DNA of 64,000 nucleotides. It comes from Azotimanducus chitobiosivorans (GTDB lineage: Bacteria > Pseudomonadota > Gammaproteobacteria > Pseudomonadales > Azotimanducaceae). Below are positions 24,337-33,163 of the stretch, piece after piece (position 1 is the stretch's first letter; each line of letters begins with the position of its first letter). The notes under the pieces are model-generated. The model had not been told where the DNA came from. It saw nothing but the letters and a program-made list of their open reading frames with translations, and searched no databases. The stretch lies in NCBI GenBank assembly GCA_965200235.1, contig OZ241339.1, positions 2,170,001 to 2,234,000 on the forward strand. Direction: 5' to 3'. The position numbers and the translations under genes are program-made.

Positions 24337-25805
24337 TGAAAGTCTGCTTTCACGAGCCTGCGCAGGAGTTTTCCGGTCTCGGTGTACGGCAACTCACGCA
24401 CAAATCGAATGTATTCGGGCACTTTTGAGGACCTGAGCCGTGCTTTGACGTGCGCCCGAAGTGCTTCCTCGTCACCGGCAACGCCATCTGCGAGCACGAT
24501 TGCCGCGCCAATCGCCTCGCCCCATTCCTTCGACGGCACACCGACAATGGCGACATCCGCGACCGAGGGATGTTCTAGCAAGACATCCTCCACTTCACCC
24601 GGGGAGACATTCTCGCCGCCGCGCACAATCACATCATCGGCGCGCCCGGACAGATACACGTAGCCGTCCTCATCGACCATGCCTGCATCGCGCGTCGCAA
24701 ACCAGCCGTCATCGTCAACCGCACGCTTTTCCCGGTATTCGCCCGACACTTGGGGGCCGCGCACGTAGACCTCGCCAGACATATTTGGGCCAAGCGAACG
24801 GCCTGTGTCGTCACGTATCTCGATTTCGATCGACGGCAATGGCCGACCGACCGAACCAAGGCGCCGGCGCACTTGAGGGTCGTCGCTTGTCCATGCTTGC
24901 CGGTGATCTTCAGGTCCTAAGAGGCAGACCGTGGAACTTGTTTCAGTGAGGCCATAAGCGTTGGTGAACGCAACGTTCGGGAAGACCTCGAGCGCACGTT
25001 CAATGACAGGCACAGGCATCTTGCCGCCGCCGTAAGCGATGGCTTGCAAGGTCGGGCAATTGGCGCCAGCGTCCACGTCGATCTCGGACACGATGCGCGC
25101 GAGCATCGTCGGCACCACAAACGCGCTTGTGATCGCTTCGTCCGACACTAGCCGAAGCCAGGTCCGCGCATCGAAGTTTGGCAGTTGGACGACTCTTCGA
25201 CCCGCATACACGGAACTTAAGATCGCGGAGATGCCCGCGATGTGGTAGGGCGGCACCGAAGTGAGCTGCGCCTCGTCCTCGCCCGCAGACATGAACTCGA
25301 CGCTTGAGATGATGTAGGAGAACAGGTGCGAGTGGCGCAGTAGGGCAGCTTTCGGCGCGCCGGTCGTGCCACTTGTGAAGAGCTGCACGGCGACCGCGTC
25401 GGGGTCGAGCGGCACTTCGAAGGGGTCTTCCGTATCGGCTGCAAGCAGTTCTTTGATGTCCGCATGCGCCAAACCGTCAGCTTGAAACCCAAGCCTCCGG
25501 TCAGTGACCACGAGCGCCGGGCTAATTCGCGAGACAAGCGACTCAAGGTCGCCGTCGCTCAGCCTGTAATTGAGCGGCACAAACGGCATCTCGGCAAGCG
25601 CGGCGCCGAAGAGGGCGATCGGCACCGCCGGACTCGCCTCCCCAAGATAGGCGACGTACTGGCACTGAGAAGATCGAAATCGCATTGCCGCACTCGTGGC
25701 GGCATGCAAAAGCTCGCCAAACGTGAATTCGTCATCTGCACATTTGAAGGCGCCTCGCTCAGGGCAGGCCTCCGCAGCCATTTGCAGCAGCGTCGCGATG
25801 TTCAT
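24333..25805 (-). CDS. Acyl-CoA synthetase (AMP-forming)
   Basis: 490 residues from ATG 25805; the longer frame runs into the preceding gene. Adenylate-forming motifs are in order: VAVQLFTSGTTGAPKAALLRH (P-loop), NAYGLTETSS, YLSGRADDVIVRGGENVSPGEVE (hinge), and the C-terminal Lys in YTETGKLLRRLVK. It activates a carboxylic acid to its CoA ester. It lies 7 bp after the small protein and overlaps the CoA-transferase. The substrate is not readable from sequence; context suggests an alicyclic or branched acid. Confidence 0.9.
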   Translation of the reverse strand: MNIATLLQMAAEACPERGAFKCADDEFTFGELLHAATSAAMRFRSSQCQYVAYLGEASPAVPIALFGAALAEMPFVPLNYRLSDGDLESLVSRISPALVVTDRRLGFQADGLAHADIKELLAADTEDPFEVPLDPDAVAVQLFTSGTTGAPKAALLRHSHLFSYIISSVEFMSAGEDEAQLTSVPPYHIAGISAILSSVYAGRRVVQLPNFDARTWLRLVSDEAITSAFVVPTMLARIVSEIDVDAGANCPTLQAIAYGGGKMPVPVIERALEVFPNVAFTNAYGLTETSSTVCLLGPEDHRQAWTSDDPQVRRRLGSVGRPLPSIEIEIRDDTGRSLGPNMSGEVYVRGPQVSGEYREKRAVDDDGWFATRDAGMVDEDGYVYLSGRADDVIVRGGENVSPGEVEDVLLEHPSVADVAIVGVPSKEWGEAIGAAIVLADGVAGDEEALRAHVKARLRSSKVPEYIRFVRELPYTETGKLLRRLVKADFQ

Positions 25806-25812
25806 CGGGCGG

Positions 25813-26115
25813 TCAGTCGCTCGACGGCAGCTTCTTGGTCGCCTTTTCCTTGAGCGCCTCTCCGGCAAAACTCAAGCTGCCTTGTCCGGGCTTGACGCAC
25901 AGGAGTTCCAAGCTGTCCGCCTCGTCCGTGTAGCGCTTGCCCATGAGCACGCCTTCGGCGAGCGCTGCGTCCGGCTCCGACTTGTCAGCCGCAGGCGCTG
26001 TGGACATGGGGTGACCGCCGCAGGCGACTTCACCCTCTGCGGCGCACTTGATGACCATGACTTCGGCCGCGCATACCGCGCTGTAGAGCCGCGTTCCCGG
26101 ACGGTATTGACTCAT
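25813..26115 (-). CDS. Small conserved protein of acyl-CoA gene clusters, function unknown
   Basis: 100 residues from ATG 26115 (MSQYRPGTRLYSAVCAAEV). Two Cys-containing motifs stand out: SAVCAAEVMVIK and EVACGGHPM; a third Cys occurs in LELLCVKPGQG. Similar small proteins with C..EV and CGG.PM occur beside acyl-CoA ligases and dehydrogenases in actinobacterial and proteobacterial catabolic clusters, to my recollection, without a known role. It is the first gene of the four-gene operon. Metal or Fe-S binding by the Cys residues is possible but untested. Confidence 0.55.
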   Translation of the reverse strand: MSQYRPGTRLYSAVCAAEVMVIKCAAEGEVACGGHPMSTAPAADKSEPDAALAEGVLMGKRYTDEADSLELLCVKPGQGSLSFAGEALKEKATKKLPSSD

Positions 26116-26209
26116 GACTCGTCTCTCAAGTATCGGTTGGTGAAAGGGTACAGCATTCTTCGCCCTCGCAATTCGTAGCGGCATTGGACCGAAGGAAAGC
26201 CGCGAGCGT

Positions 26210-26285
26210 CTACTGAACCGCGCCCGCCTCTTTCAAAGCAATGACTTCTTCCCGGTGGAGGCCGAGTTCAACCACCAAAAGCCAT
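26210..26285 (-). pseudogene. C-terminal remnant of a CaiB/BaiF CoA-transferase
   Basis: The frame reads WLLVVELGLHREEVIALKEAGAVQ and a stop, which is the usual C-terminal pattern of class III CoA-transferases (LGLs.eEIaaLreaGav). An upstream in-frame stop shows the rest of the gene is gone. It lies between the four-gene operon and the SDR gene. Confidence 0.45.
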
Positions 26286-27118
26286 CATTTTTTGGGATCA
26301 AAAGCTAATCCCGCGGCCTGGCAGGCCATCTTGTTTCCAAAGCTCTCCGTCAAAATCCACTTGTTCAAGAACAGCGCGATTTTCGCGTGGGCTGGGGCCG
26401 TGTAAGACAGTTTTGGTCGTTTGTCAGTAATGGCCTTGTGCACTAACTTCGCAATGCAAATAGGATCCTCTCCCATCTTCTTCTCGACTTCCTTCACTTG
26501 ATTGGCAATATGATCGGCTGACTCCTGATAGTCAGCATTCCACTCCTTGATGTCTGTGACGCCAGCTTGCCAGATTTCAGACTTCACGGAGCCGGGTCGG
26601 ATAGTCGCGACAGCGATCCCGAATGGGGCTAATTCCTGTCGCAATGACCGGCTGAGCCCCTCTACGCCATGCTTGGAAAGGTGATACCACGCGTTGTACG
26701 GCATAGAACCGACGCCGCCGATCGATGTGACATTCAGAATTCGCCCCCAACGCTGCTCCCGCATGTAGGGGATGCATCGTTTGGTCATTTCCAATAGACC
26801 GAACAAGTTGACATCGAGAAGGCGACGTCCCTCCTGCATTGATATCAGCTCGAACGGCCCTAGCAGTTCAACACCTGCGTTATTCACCAGAATATCGATC
26901 TCGCCGACATTTTCGCGGATGTCGCGAAGACCGTGCTCAACAGATTCCAGGTCGGAAACATCAAGCTTTACAGTGTGAACACCATGCTCTTTCAACGGCT
27001 CCATTTTCTCTAGCCGCCTAGCCGCCGCGACTGTCTTGATCCCGTGCTGAGCGAGATAGCTGGCGATGCTCCAGCCGATTCCGGCGGAAGCGCCAGTCAC
27101 CAGTGCAACTTTGTTCAT
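26285..27118 (-). CDS. Short-chain dehydrogenase/reductase (paralogue 1)
   Basis: 277 residues from ATG 27118, preceded by AGGAGAG. NAD(P)-binding motif TGASAGIG, NNAG at LVNNAGVELLG, catalytic Ser in VTSIGGV and Tyr-Lys in WYHLSKHG. It is closely related to the SDRs at 50758 and 58266, sharing VAAARRLEKM and GEIDILVN. It is probably cotranscribed with the NTF2-like gene upstream. Likely oxidises or reduces a hydroxyl/keto group on the pathway substrate. Confidence 0.88.
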   Translation of the reverse strand: MNKVALVTGASAGIGWSIASYLAQHGIKTVAAARRLEKMEPLKEHGVHTVKLDVSDLESVEHGLRDIRENVGEIDILVNNAGVELLGPFELISMQEGRRLLDVNLFGLLEMTKRCIPYMREQRWGRILNVTSIGGVGSMPYNAWYHLSKHGVEGLSRSLRQELAPFGIAVATIRPGSVKSEIWQAGVTDIKEWNADYQESADHIANQVKEVEKKMGEDPICIAKLVHKAITDKRPKLSYTAPAHAKIALFLNKWILTESFGNKMACQAAGLAFDPKK

Positions 27119-27200
27119 TTCTCTCCTAGGTTGTGAATGTCGGGAAGAGTACTCTTCAATAGGGCAATAAATCAACCTCTCTGCCTATCGGCGCAGGCTG

Positions 27201-27599
27201 TTAGCCTTCAAGCACAGCCTTTACGAAATGATCCGTATCCATGAACTCAACCATACTGCTGACCTTGTCGCCCTCGAATCTGTACACCATGACGTATTCA
27301 TTGATGTAATCTTTGCCCTTGGTCGTCTTGCATTTCAGAGAATATTCTTCGTAGAGCACGCCCTCTCCTACTCCCCAAGGACCCGCATGCCTGTCCATCG
27401 TTTCGTGGTCGAGCATGCTCAATACCTCAGCGAACAAAGACAGTATCTCTTCCCGACCCGAACATGTTCGAGAGAACTTATGATTGCCAATCACGCGAAA
27501 GGTCGCATCTGGCGTGAAATGCGAGAACATCTCGTCAAAGTCGCCGGCGGCGCTGGCCTCTCTAATCTTGTCTACTATTTCTCTGTAGGAGGTGCTCAT
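27201..27599 (-). CDS. SnoaL/NTF2-like fold protein
   Basis: 132 residues from ATG 27599 with AGGAG seven bases upstream. The pattern MSTSYREIVDKIREASAAGDFDEMFSHFTPDATFRVIG is the alpha-beta cone start typical of SnoaL-like proteins, which include ketosteroid isomerases, polyketide cyclases and limonene-epoxide hydrolases. The C-terminal VYRFEGDKVSSMVEFMDTDHFVKAV completes the fold. Paired with an SDR, so it may isomerise or hydrate a ring intermediate; catalytic residues are not identifiable by eye. Confidence 0.7.
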   Translation of the reverse strand: MSTSYREIVDKIREASAAGDFDEMFSHFTPDATFRVIGNHKFSRTCSGREEILSLFAEVLSMLDHETMDRHAGPWGVGEGVLYEEYSLKCKTTKGKDYINEYVMVYRFEGDKVSSMVEFMDTDHFVKAVLEG

Positions 27600-27748
27600 T
27601 CTGATTCTCCTGTTGAAATTGTTTAAGCGCCGCAGCGATTCCGCAGTCGTCATTTGACTCTAAAGTCGATGTGATGTCAACTTCAATTTGCCCCGCGTGT
27701 TGGGAACAAATGGACAAAGCTTGGCTTGCGGAAATAAATGGCTTTATG

Positions 27749-27763
27749 CTAGTGTCCTGTCCC
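27749..27763 (+). repeat. Solitary MITE end
   Basis: CTAGTGTCCTGTCCC matches the first 15 bases of the MITE ends exactly; the next bases (TCCAGATAAC) do not. No matching right end is seen nearby. It sits in the leader of the fused acyl-CoA dehydrogenase gene. Confidence 0.7.
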
Positions 27764-27800
27764 TCCAGATAACTCCAGCGGCCTTTTGAGAGGGCAATTC

Positions 27801-30017
27801 TTGAATCTTGAACTAACTGAAGAACAAAGCCAGCTCGCGAGCACCTTCAGTCGCCTGTTTTCCAAAGAATCCACGAGTGAGCGCATTCGCACGGCGGAAC
27901 TGTCTGGCTATGACCAAAGCCTCTGGCGGCAGCTCGTGGAACTAGGGGCCCCGGGCATTCGAGTCGCCGAAGCGCATGGCGGTGCCGGCATGAGCCTTCG
28001 CAGCATCATTGTAATCTGCGAACAAGCGGGCCATTACATCGCGCCAGTCCCTCTCGTGGAATGCGCAGCAGCAGCAAAACTGCTTTCCGACCTTGGCTCA
28101 ACAATCGCTATTGAGTGGTTGGATAAGATTCTCGACGGCAGCGCCATTGTGTCTTTTGCGTTACATCCGGCCGCCTATGCGGCGCATCAGGTGGTTCCCA
28201 GTGGTGCCATCGCGGATGCAGTGATTGCGCTCGACGGGGAGTCGCTGGTGTTGCTCCTGGCAGACGGCAGCCCGACAGAAATTCCAGACAATTTGGGATC
28301 GATGCCCATTTCAAATTGGCAACTGACGAGCGATGCAGGACTCATTCTTGCGACAGGACAAGACGCTGTTGATGCGTACCAAGCTGTGCGCGAAGAATGG
28401 AAATTTCTCGTTGCCGCTCAACTGAAGGGCATGTGCGACCGGGCGCTCAGCTACGCAGCTGAATACTGCAACGAGCGTGAGGCGTTTGGCGTCAAGATTG
28501 GCACCTTTCAGGGGCTCTCGCATCCCTTGGCCGAGTGCGCGAGCGCTGTCGCGGGCATTGATATGCTCTTGCAGTACAGTTTGTGGAAGTTGGAGCACAG
28601 CCACGATGACGCTACCGCATTTCCAGCCATGGCCTATTGGTGGGCGACTGAGACCACGTGTCAGACCATGCCTTGGTGCATCCAGGTATTTGGTGGGCTA
28701 GGCGTTTGTGAAGAGCACGACATCCAGCTGTACGCCCGGCGGGGTATTGCACTCGCCTCGCTCTTAGGGGATCGTCAGCGGGAGGCCGCTGAAATTGCGA
28801 GTCGATACTGGGGAGGGAAGGCCTGCGTTCTGCCGGCGACGGGCGAGACCGCAATTGACTTCGATCTTGGGGCAACCGCCCAAGCAATGAGAGAACGAAC
28901 CCAACAGGTCTTCGACCAGCTGCTCAGCAGCAAATACGATGACTATCGCAGCCATAGCTGGGATGGCTACCACCCCGATTTGTATCAGGCTCTGGCTCAG
29001 GAGAAGCTTCTGTTCCCTGAATGGCCGGAAGAATATGGTGGCCTCGGTGCCAGTAGAGCAGAACTGTCGGCGATCATGGACACATTTTTCGAGAATCGCG
29101 TGACGATTTATCCACAGGGAACGACGCGGGTCAGCGCCGAGATGATTCTAAAATTTGGCAGCGAACAGCTCAAAGGCGAAGCGTTGCCGAGTATTGCCAA
29201 TGGGACGGCCATTGTATGTTTCGGGCTCACAGAACCCGCTGGCGGTTCAGATGTCTTTGCCGCGAAAACCAAAGCTGTCAAGCAAGGCGACAAGTGGATC
29301 ATCAATGGCCAGAAGATGTATACAAGTGGCGCCAATGTCGCCAAGTACGTTCTCTTGCTCACCAATACCGACCCCGATCTTCCAAAGCATGTTGGCAAGA
29401 CAATGTTCCTTGTGCCTATGGACTTGCCCGGGGTCGAAGTACATCGCGTCAACACGATCTCCGGTGATCGCACGAACATGACATATTATGCTGACGTAGA
29501 AGTGTCAGACGAGTACCGGCTTGGTGAAGTGAACAATGCCGCGCACGTGCTCGGGTACATGCTTTCTCTTGAGCAGAGCGGAGGCAGCATGGGGAGGGAA
29601 CTGATCGACATGGCGAACCAGGCGGCGCAGTGGGCGCTGTCAACCTCGCAAGACGGTCAATTGGCGTTTGACAACCCTTTGACCAGAGCCAGGCTTGGCT
29701 CGGCTCTGACACACTACTATGTCGGCGAAGCATTGGCTTTACGCTTGGTCCACGACGAGATAAAAGGCTTTGACATTCGGCACCATGGCTCGATCTGCAA
29801 GTCTTTTACTTCTGAGGCCTGTAAGAAGTGCGGAGCCGAGCTACTCAATATGGTGGGACCGGATGCGCTCTTTAGCGCAACTGACACGCTCGACGCGATT
29901 GAGAGTGGCTGGCGGGCATCCTTGGCCGCCTGTATCTATGCAGGAACGACACAGGTGCATCGCAGCATCATTGCGGAAAAGGGGCTTGGCCTGCCGCGTT
30001 CAAGACCAGCGGGCTAA
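27801..30017 (+). CDS. Two-domain acyl-CoA dehydrogenase (fused, FadE34-like architecture)
   Basis: 738 residues from TTG 27801, which has GAGAGGG six bases upstream; an earlier TTG at 27786 is possible. The protein contains two ACAD folds: about 1-345 (LTEEQSQLASTFSRLF, ... YCNEREAFGVKIGTFQGLSHPLAEC, ... QVFGGLGVCEEHDIQLYARR) and about 370-738 (LLFPEWPEEYGGLGA, CFGLTEPAGGSDVFAAKT, INGQKMYTSGANVAKYVLLL, ... YAGTTQVHRSIIAEKGLGLPR). Such fusions replace the alpha2beta2 ACADs in steroid and bile-acid side-chain oxidation, for example FadE34. FAD oxidation of an acyl-CoA is firm; a steroid-like substrate is inferred. Confidence 0.88.
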   Translation: MNLELTEEQSQLASTFSRLFSKESTSERIRTAELSGYDQSLWRQLVELGAPGIRVAEAHGGAGMSLRSIIVICEQAGHYIAPVPLVECAAAAKLLSDLGSTIAIEWLDKILDGSAIVSFALHPAAYAAHQVVPSGAIADAVIALDGESLVLLLADGSPTEIPDNLGSMPISNWQLTSDAGLILATGQDAVDAYQAVREEWKFLVAAQLKGMCDRALSYAAEYCNEREAFGVKIGTFQGLSHPLAECASAVAGIDMLLQYSLWKLEHSHDDATAFPAMAYWWATETTCQTMPWCIQVFGGLGVCEEHDIQLYARRGIALASLLGDRQREAAEIASRYWGGKACVLPATGETAIDFDLGATAQAMRERTQQVFDQLLSSKYDDYRSHSWDGYHPDLYQALAQEKLLFPEWPEEYGGLGASRAELSAIMDTFFENRVTIYPQGTTRVSAEMILKFGSEQLKGEALPSIANGTAIVCFGLTEPAGGSDVFAAKTKAVKQGDKWIINGQKMYTSGANVAKYVLLLTNTDPDLPKHVGKTMFLVPMDLPGVEVHRVNTISGDRTNMTYYADVEVSDEYRLGEVNNAAHVLGYMLSLEQSGGSMGRELIDMANQAAQWALSTSQDGQLAFDNPLTRARLGSALTHYYVGEALALRLVHDEIKGFDIRHHGSICKSFTSEACKKCGAELLNMVGPDALFSATDTLDAIESGWRASLAACIYAGTTQVHRSIIAEKGLGLPRSRPAG

Positions 30018-30040
30018 CAACACAAGAGGATTGAAAACCT

Positions 30041-30856
30041 ATGTCTCATCTCGATTCGTTAAGCTATAAGGACAAGCGCGTTGTGATTACCGGCGCCGCC
30101 ACGGGCATGGGGGCTGCCGCTGTTGAGCTTTTGAAGGAGCTCGGCGCCGATGTCATCGCGCTCGATGTCGCGCCGATACAGGACGACACGGTTGCCGCGA
30201 TCAAAGTCGACCTCGCCGACAAAGCCTCGATCGATGCAGCTCTTCGCCAGATTTCGGGCGATGTGAACGCGGTGTTTTGTGTGGCAGGGGTCCCTGGCAA
30301 CGCCATGTCAGCGCTATCGTGTTTCACAATCAATTTCATTAGCCATGTCTACCTGGTGGAGGCCTTGCTGCCGCGGATGCCGAAAGGCAGTTCTGTGACC
30401 AATATTTCCTCTGGCGCAGGCATGGGCTATATGCAGGAGATGGAGCGGCTCATGCCGCTGATTCATGCAGGAGGTTTCGAAGAATCTCAAGCGTGGTTTG
30501 AGAACGATGGTCAAGATGAAGGCTATGCGACATCGAAATCCGCGATGAACTTGTGGACAGTCGTGAAGGCCAAGGAGTACGGCGAAACCTATGGTGTTCG
30601 CATCAACACGGTGTCCCCAGGTGTCACCGAGAGTCAGCTTTTGCCGGTCTTCACCGAAATGGCCGGGGGAGCCGAGAACCTGAAGCGACATTCCGGTGTC
30701 TTTGGGCGTATCGCTCAGCCCATTGAACAGGCCTGGCCGCTGGTGTTTTTGGGCAGCGATGCCGCGTCTTTTACCACCGGCGCGATCTTGAATGTTGATG
30801 CTGGCTTGACGAGCAGCATCTTTACTGGACAACTACAGATACAGCTACCCGAGTAG
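30041..30856 (+). CDS. Short-chain dehydrogenase, 3-alpha-hydroxysteroid-dehydrogenase-like
   Basis: 271 residues. Cofactor motif TGAATGMG; the short second-domain pattern AVFCVAGVPGNAMSAL with early truncation of helices, and the catalytic region ISSGAGMGY...YATSKSAMNLWTVVKA. This shape, including the ~30-residue insert before the Tyr, is typical of 3-alpha-HSD/carbonyl reductase SDRs. It follows the fused ACAD by 23 bp on the same strand. Oxidation of a ring hydroxyl is likely. Confidence 0.82.
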   Translation: MSHLDSLSYKDKRVVITGAATGMGAAAVELLKELGADVIALDVAPIQDDTVAAIKVDLADKASIDAALRQISGDVNAVFCVAGVPGNAMSALSCFTINFISHVYLVEALLPRMPKGSSVTNISSGAGMGYMQEMERLMPLIHAGGFEESQAWFENDGQDEGYATSKSAMNLWTVVKAKEYGETYGVRINTVSPGVTESQLLPVFTEMAGGAENLKRHSGVFGRIAQPIEQAWPLVFLGSDAASFTTGAILNVDAGLTSSIFTGQLQIQLPE

Positions 30857-30967
30857 CAAAGGTTTTCCCCGCTATTTGCCATTCTAACTACTCATTTTGG
30901 GGCGGGCAAAATAGCAGTTGAGCAATGGCTTAAACTGAACGGCACAGGCGACTCGCGGAGCGCGTTG

Positions 30968-31438
30968 ATGCAAGTCAAGAACATTAGCCACGTACACATT
31001 AATTGCTCTGACCTTCAGCGCAGCGCGGCTTTTTATTCCTTGCTCGGCTTTCAGCTTGAGCGAGTGATCGGTGGCGATTCGGATGCCGCCAAGGATATAA
31101 ATAACGTGCCAATAGTCACCCTACCGCAGGGGCAGACTCGCACCATCGGTATGGGATTGGGCACGGACCCGAGGACCATCACAAAACTCGAGCTCATCGA
31201 GTGGGTGAGCCCAAAGCGAAAGACAGTTGACATTCCGCCCGATGAACAGTTGGGAGTGGTTCGCATCGCACTTTCTATCAAAGGTATTGAAGAGTGTGTT
31301 GAGCGCGTCAGGGCAGCGGGATATAGGGTGACGGAGCCATCTGTGATGGTCATATCAGACACCCTGAGCAGCCATTACTGCGACCTCTATGATCCGGATG
31401 GAACGTGGCTGTCGCTGCTAGAGTGGATCAGGCGCTAG
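30968..31438 (+). CDS. VOC-superfamily (glyoxalase/dioxygenase fold) protein
   Basis: 156 residues from ATG 30968. Two beta-alpha-beta-beta-beta modules: ISHVHINCSDLQRSAAFYSLLGF with the first metal His, and VRIALSIKGIEECVERVRAAGY ... CDLYDPDGTWLSLLEWI. The C-terminal DPDG..LSL pattern is typical of VOC metalloenzymes. The family includes extradiol dioxygenases, epimerases and isomerases, so activity cannot be named. A MITE begins four bases after its stop. Confidence 0.75.
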   Translation: MQVKNISHVHINCSDLQRSAAFYSLLGFQLERVIGGDSDAAKDINNVPIVTLPQGQTRTIGMGLGTDPRTITKLELIEWVSPKRKTVDIPPDEQLGVVRIALSIKGIEECVERVRAAGYRVTEPSVMVISDTLSSHYCDLYDPDGTWLSLLEWIRR

Positions 31439-31442
31439 AGTC

Positions 31443-31711
31443 CTAGTGTCCTGTCCCATAAATAAGTGTGATTCAGAGTGGGCACAATCGCCGAGGGCAA
31501 GGCGCAGTCCGCAGGGAATATCGGGCATATTGCCAAGGGCTGCAACGCAGCCTTCGGCGATTGTGCCCACTCCCGAAGGGCGCGCAGGAGAAGGGCTGTG
31601 GCCACGTTGCGTCCCTTGGCAATACGGCAAAGTATTGCCTGCGGAACGCGCCTTGCCACAGCCCTTCTCCTGCGCGCTGAACCCACACTTATTTATGGGA
31701 CAGGACACTAG
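31443..31711 (-). mobile_element. MITE copy C, 269 bp, inverted relative to copy B
   Basis: Same element as 20696-20964 read on the opposite strand, with four substitutions over 269 bp. CTAG at both borders (31443-31446 and 31708-31711). It fills most of the 31439-31827 gap between the VOC and P450 genes; no ORF is credible. Confidence 0.95.
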
Positions 31712-31761
31712 CTTTAGTTCAAACACGCTCTGAGTGCGCACGGTTCGTTAGTAAAGTCCTA

Positions 31762-31770
31762 TGCTAGAAT
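31762..31770 (+). promoter_or_regulatory. Putative extended -10 promoter of the P450 gene
   Basis: TGCTAGAAT (TGn plus TAGAAT) lies about 58 bp before the P450 ATG and just outside the MITE. No good -35 is visible, as expected of extended -10 promoters. Confidence 0.35.
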
Positions 31771-31827
31771 CCCCGACTATCTCGGTTGCCAAGTGCATTG
31801 CGCGCTAAATGAGGGGGTTTTCATACT

Positions 31828-33087
31828 ATGCTAGATCTAACCGTTGAAGCCAAGGATTTGGCGGAGGTGCCCAGCCACGTTCCCCATCACTTGGTGATCC
31901 CTGCTGTTTCGTCGTATTCGGGCTACACGGATGACCCTTTCGAGTTAATGCAGGAGGTTCGAAAGCAAACGCCTGAGATCTTTTACGAATTGAACCGGGA
32001 CGAAGCCAAGGCGTATATCCCGGCGCCCGGATTCTGGGTGGTGTCGAGCGCCGAAGGCGCGCGGGAAGCCTTGCAGAAACCCGATTATTTCACCACAACC
32101 GTTGATTATCCCGGCGGTATACCTGTCAGGCCGTACAAGCAGATACCCGTCGAGCTCGATCCGCCCGATCATGCAAAATATCGCGCTCTTCTGGCGCCGC
32201 TGTTCTCGCCGAAGTCAATAGAGGCACTCAGCGACCTCGTGGAAGGCACCTGCGGAGAGTTCATAGACAACATGATGGCCAAGGGGGAAACCGCCTCGTT
32301 CATGGATGATTTTGCCCGGCCGTTTCCTGCCACGGTCTTTATGAAAATGATGGGGCTGCCCATGGAGCGGCAAGAGACTTTTATTCAATGGGAGAAGGAG
32401 TGGCTCGGCTTGAGCCAAGATTTCCAACGCGCCTTGCAGGCCAAGGAACACGTTGCCGAAATGCTCAGGGGTGTGATTGCCGAGCGCCGCAAGGCACCTC
32501 AGAACGACATCGTCACAAGCCTCAGCCAAGCAGAAGTTGATGGCGAACCCATAGACGAGGCAACCTTGCTTAACATGTGCATGTTGCTGTTTGTTGCGGG
32601 TCTCGATACCGTGACTGCTGGAATCATGCATGTATTTGCGTTCCTCGGCACCCATCCAACGAGAAAGCAGGAATTGATCGATGATCCAAGTCTGATATCC
32701 GGTGCGGTGGAAGAATTGCTCCGCTACCACTCATGGATTGCTTCCCACCGCTATGTGCGCAAGGATGTGGTTTTTCGCGGCGTCGAGATGAAGGAGGGTG
32801 ATCGCCTTGCTGTGATTCACACCTATGCGAGCCATGATCCAGACGCGTTTGAGCAGCCGGGAGAGATCAACTTCAATCGTGGCGCAAATCCACATTTTGC
32901 ATTTGCGGCGGGGATTCATCGGTGTGCAGGCTCACACTTGGCTCGCCGTGAACTCAGACTTGCCGTCTCGGAGTGGCTGCGCAGAGCACCTGACTTCAGA
33001 GTGAAGGCAGGCTACAAAATCCGCTATCCGGAATTCGGCATGCCCTATCCGGAGGAGCTCGCGCTCGAGTGGACGCCAGAGGTGTAA
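31828..33087 (+). CDS. Cytochrome P450
   Basis: 419-residue soluble bacterial P450. I-helix oxygen-binding AGLDTVTAG, K-helix EELLRY, and the haem ligand at FAAGIHRCAG (Cys about 366). The N-terminus LAEVPSHVPHHLV and the central FARPFPATVFMKMMGLPM are shared with the interrupted P450 at 55261-58127, so the two are paralogues. It hydroxylates a hydrophobic substrate using electrons from a ferredoxin; the [2Fe-2S] protein at 44044 is a candidate donor. The CYP family cannot be named by eye. Confidence 0.92.
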   Translation: MLDLTVEAKDLAEVPSHVPHHLVIPAVSSYSGYTDDPFELMQEVRKQTPEIFYELNRDEAKAYIPAPGFWVVSSAEGAREALQKPDYFTTTVDYPGGIPVRPYKQIPVELDPPDHAKYRALLAPLFSPKSIEALSDLVEGTCGEFIDNMMAKGETASFMDDFARPFPATVFMKMMGLPMERQETFIQWEKEWLGLSQDFQRALQAKEHVAEMLRGVIAERRKAPQNDIVTSLSQAEVDGEPIDEATLLNMCMLLFVAGLDTVTAGIMHVFAFLGTHPTRKQELIDDPSLISGAVEELLRYHSWIASHRYVRKDVVFRGVEMKEGDRLAVIHTYASHDPDAFEQPGEINFNRGANPHFAFAAGIHRCAGSHLARRELRLAVSEWLRRAPDFRVKAGYKIRYPEFGMPYPEELALEWTPEV

Positions 33088-33163
33088 GCCTGCGCTGCGG
33101 CAAGCTGAACCTCTACAATCACGCGACGAAGGCAGGCCCATCGTCGCGCCATGTGGCGCCAAC

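Noticed and set aside
31435..31741. Short ORFs covering MITE copy C in several frames
   Set aside because: They are translations of hairpin arms, present in both orientations in copy B, without ribosome sites.
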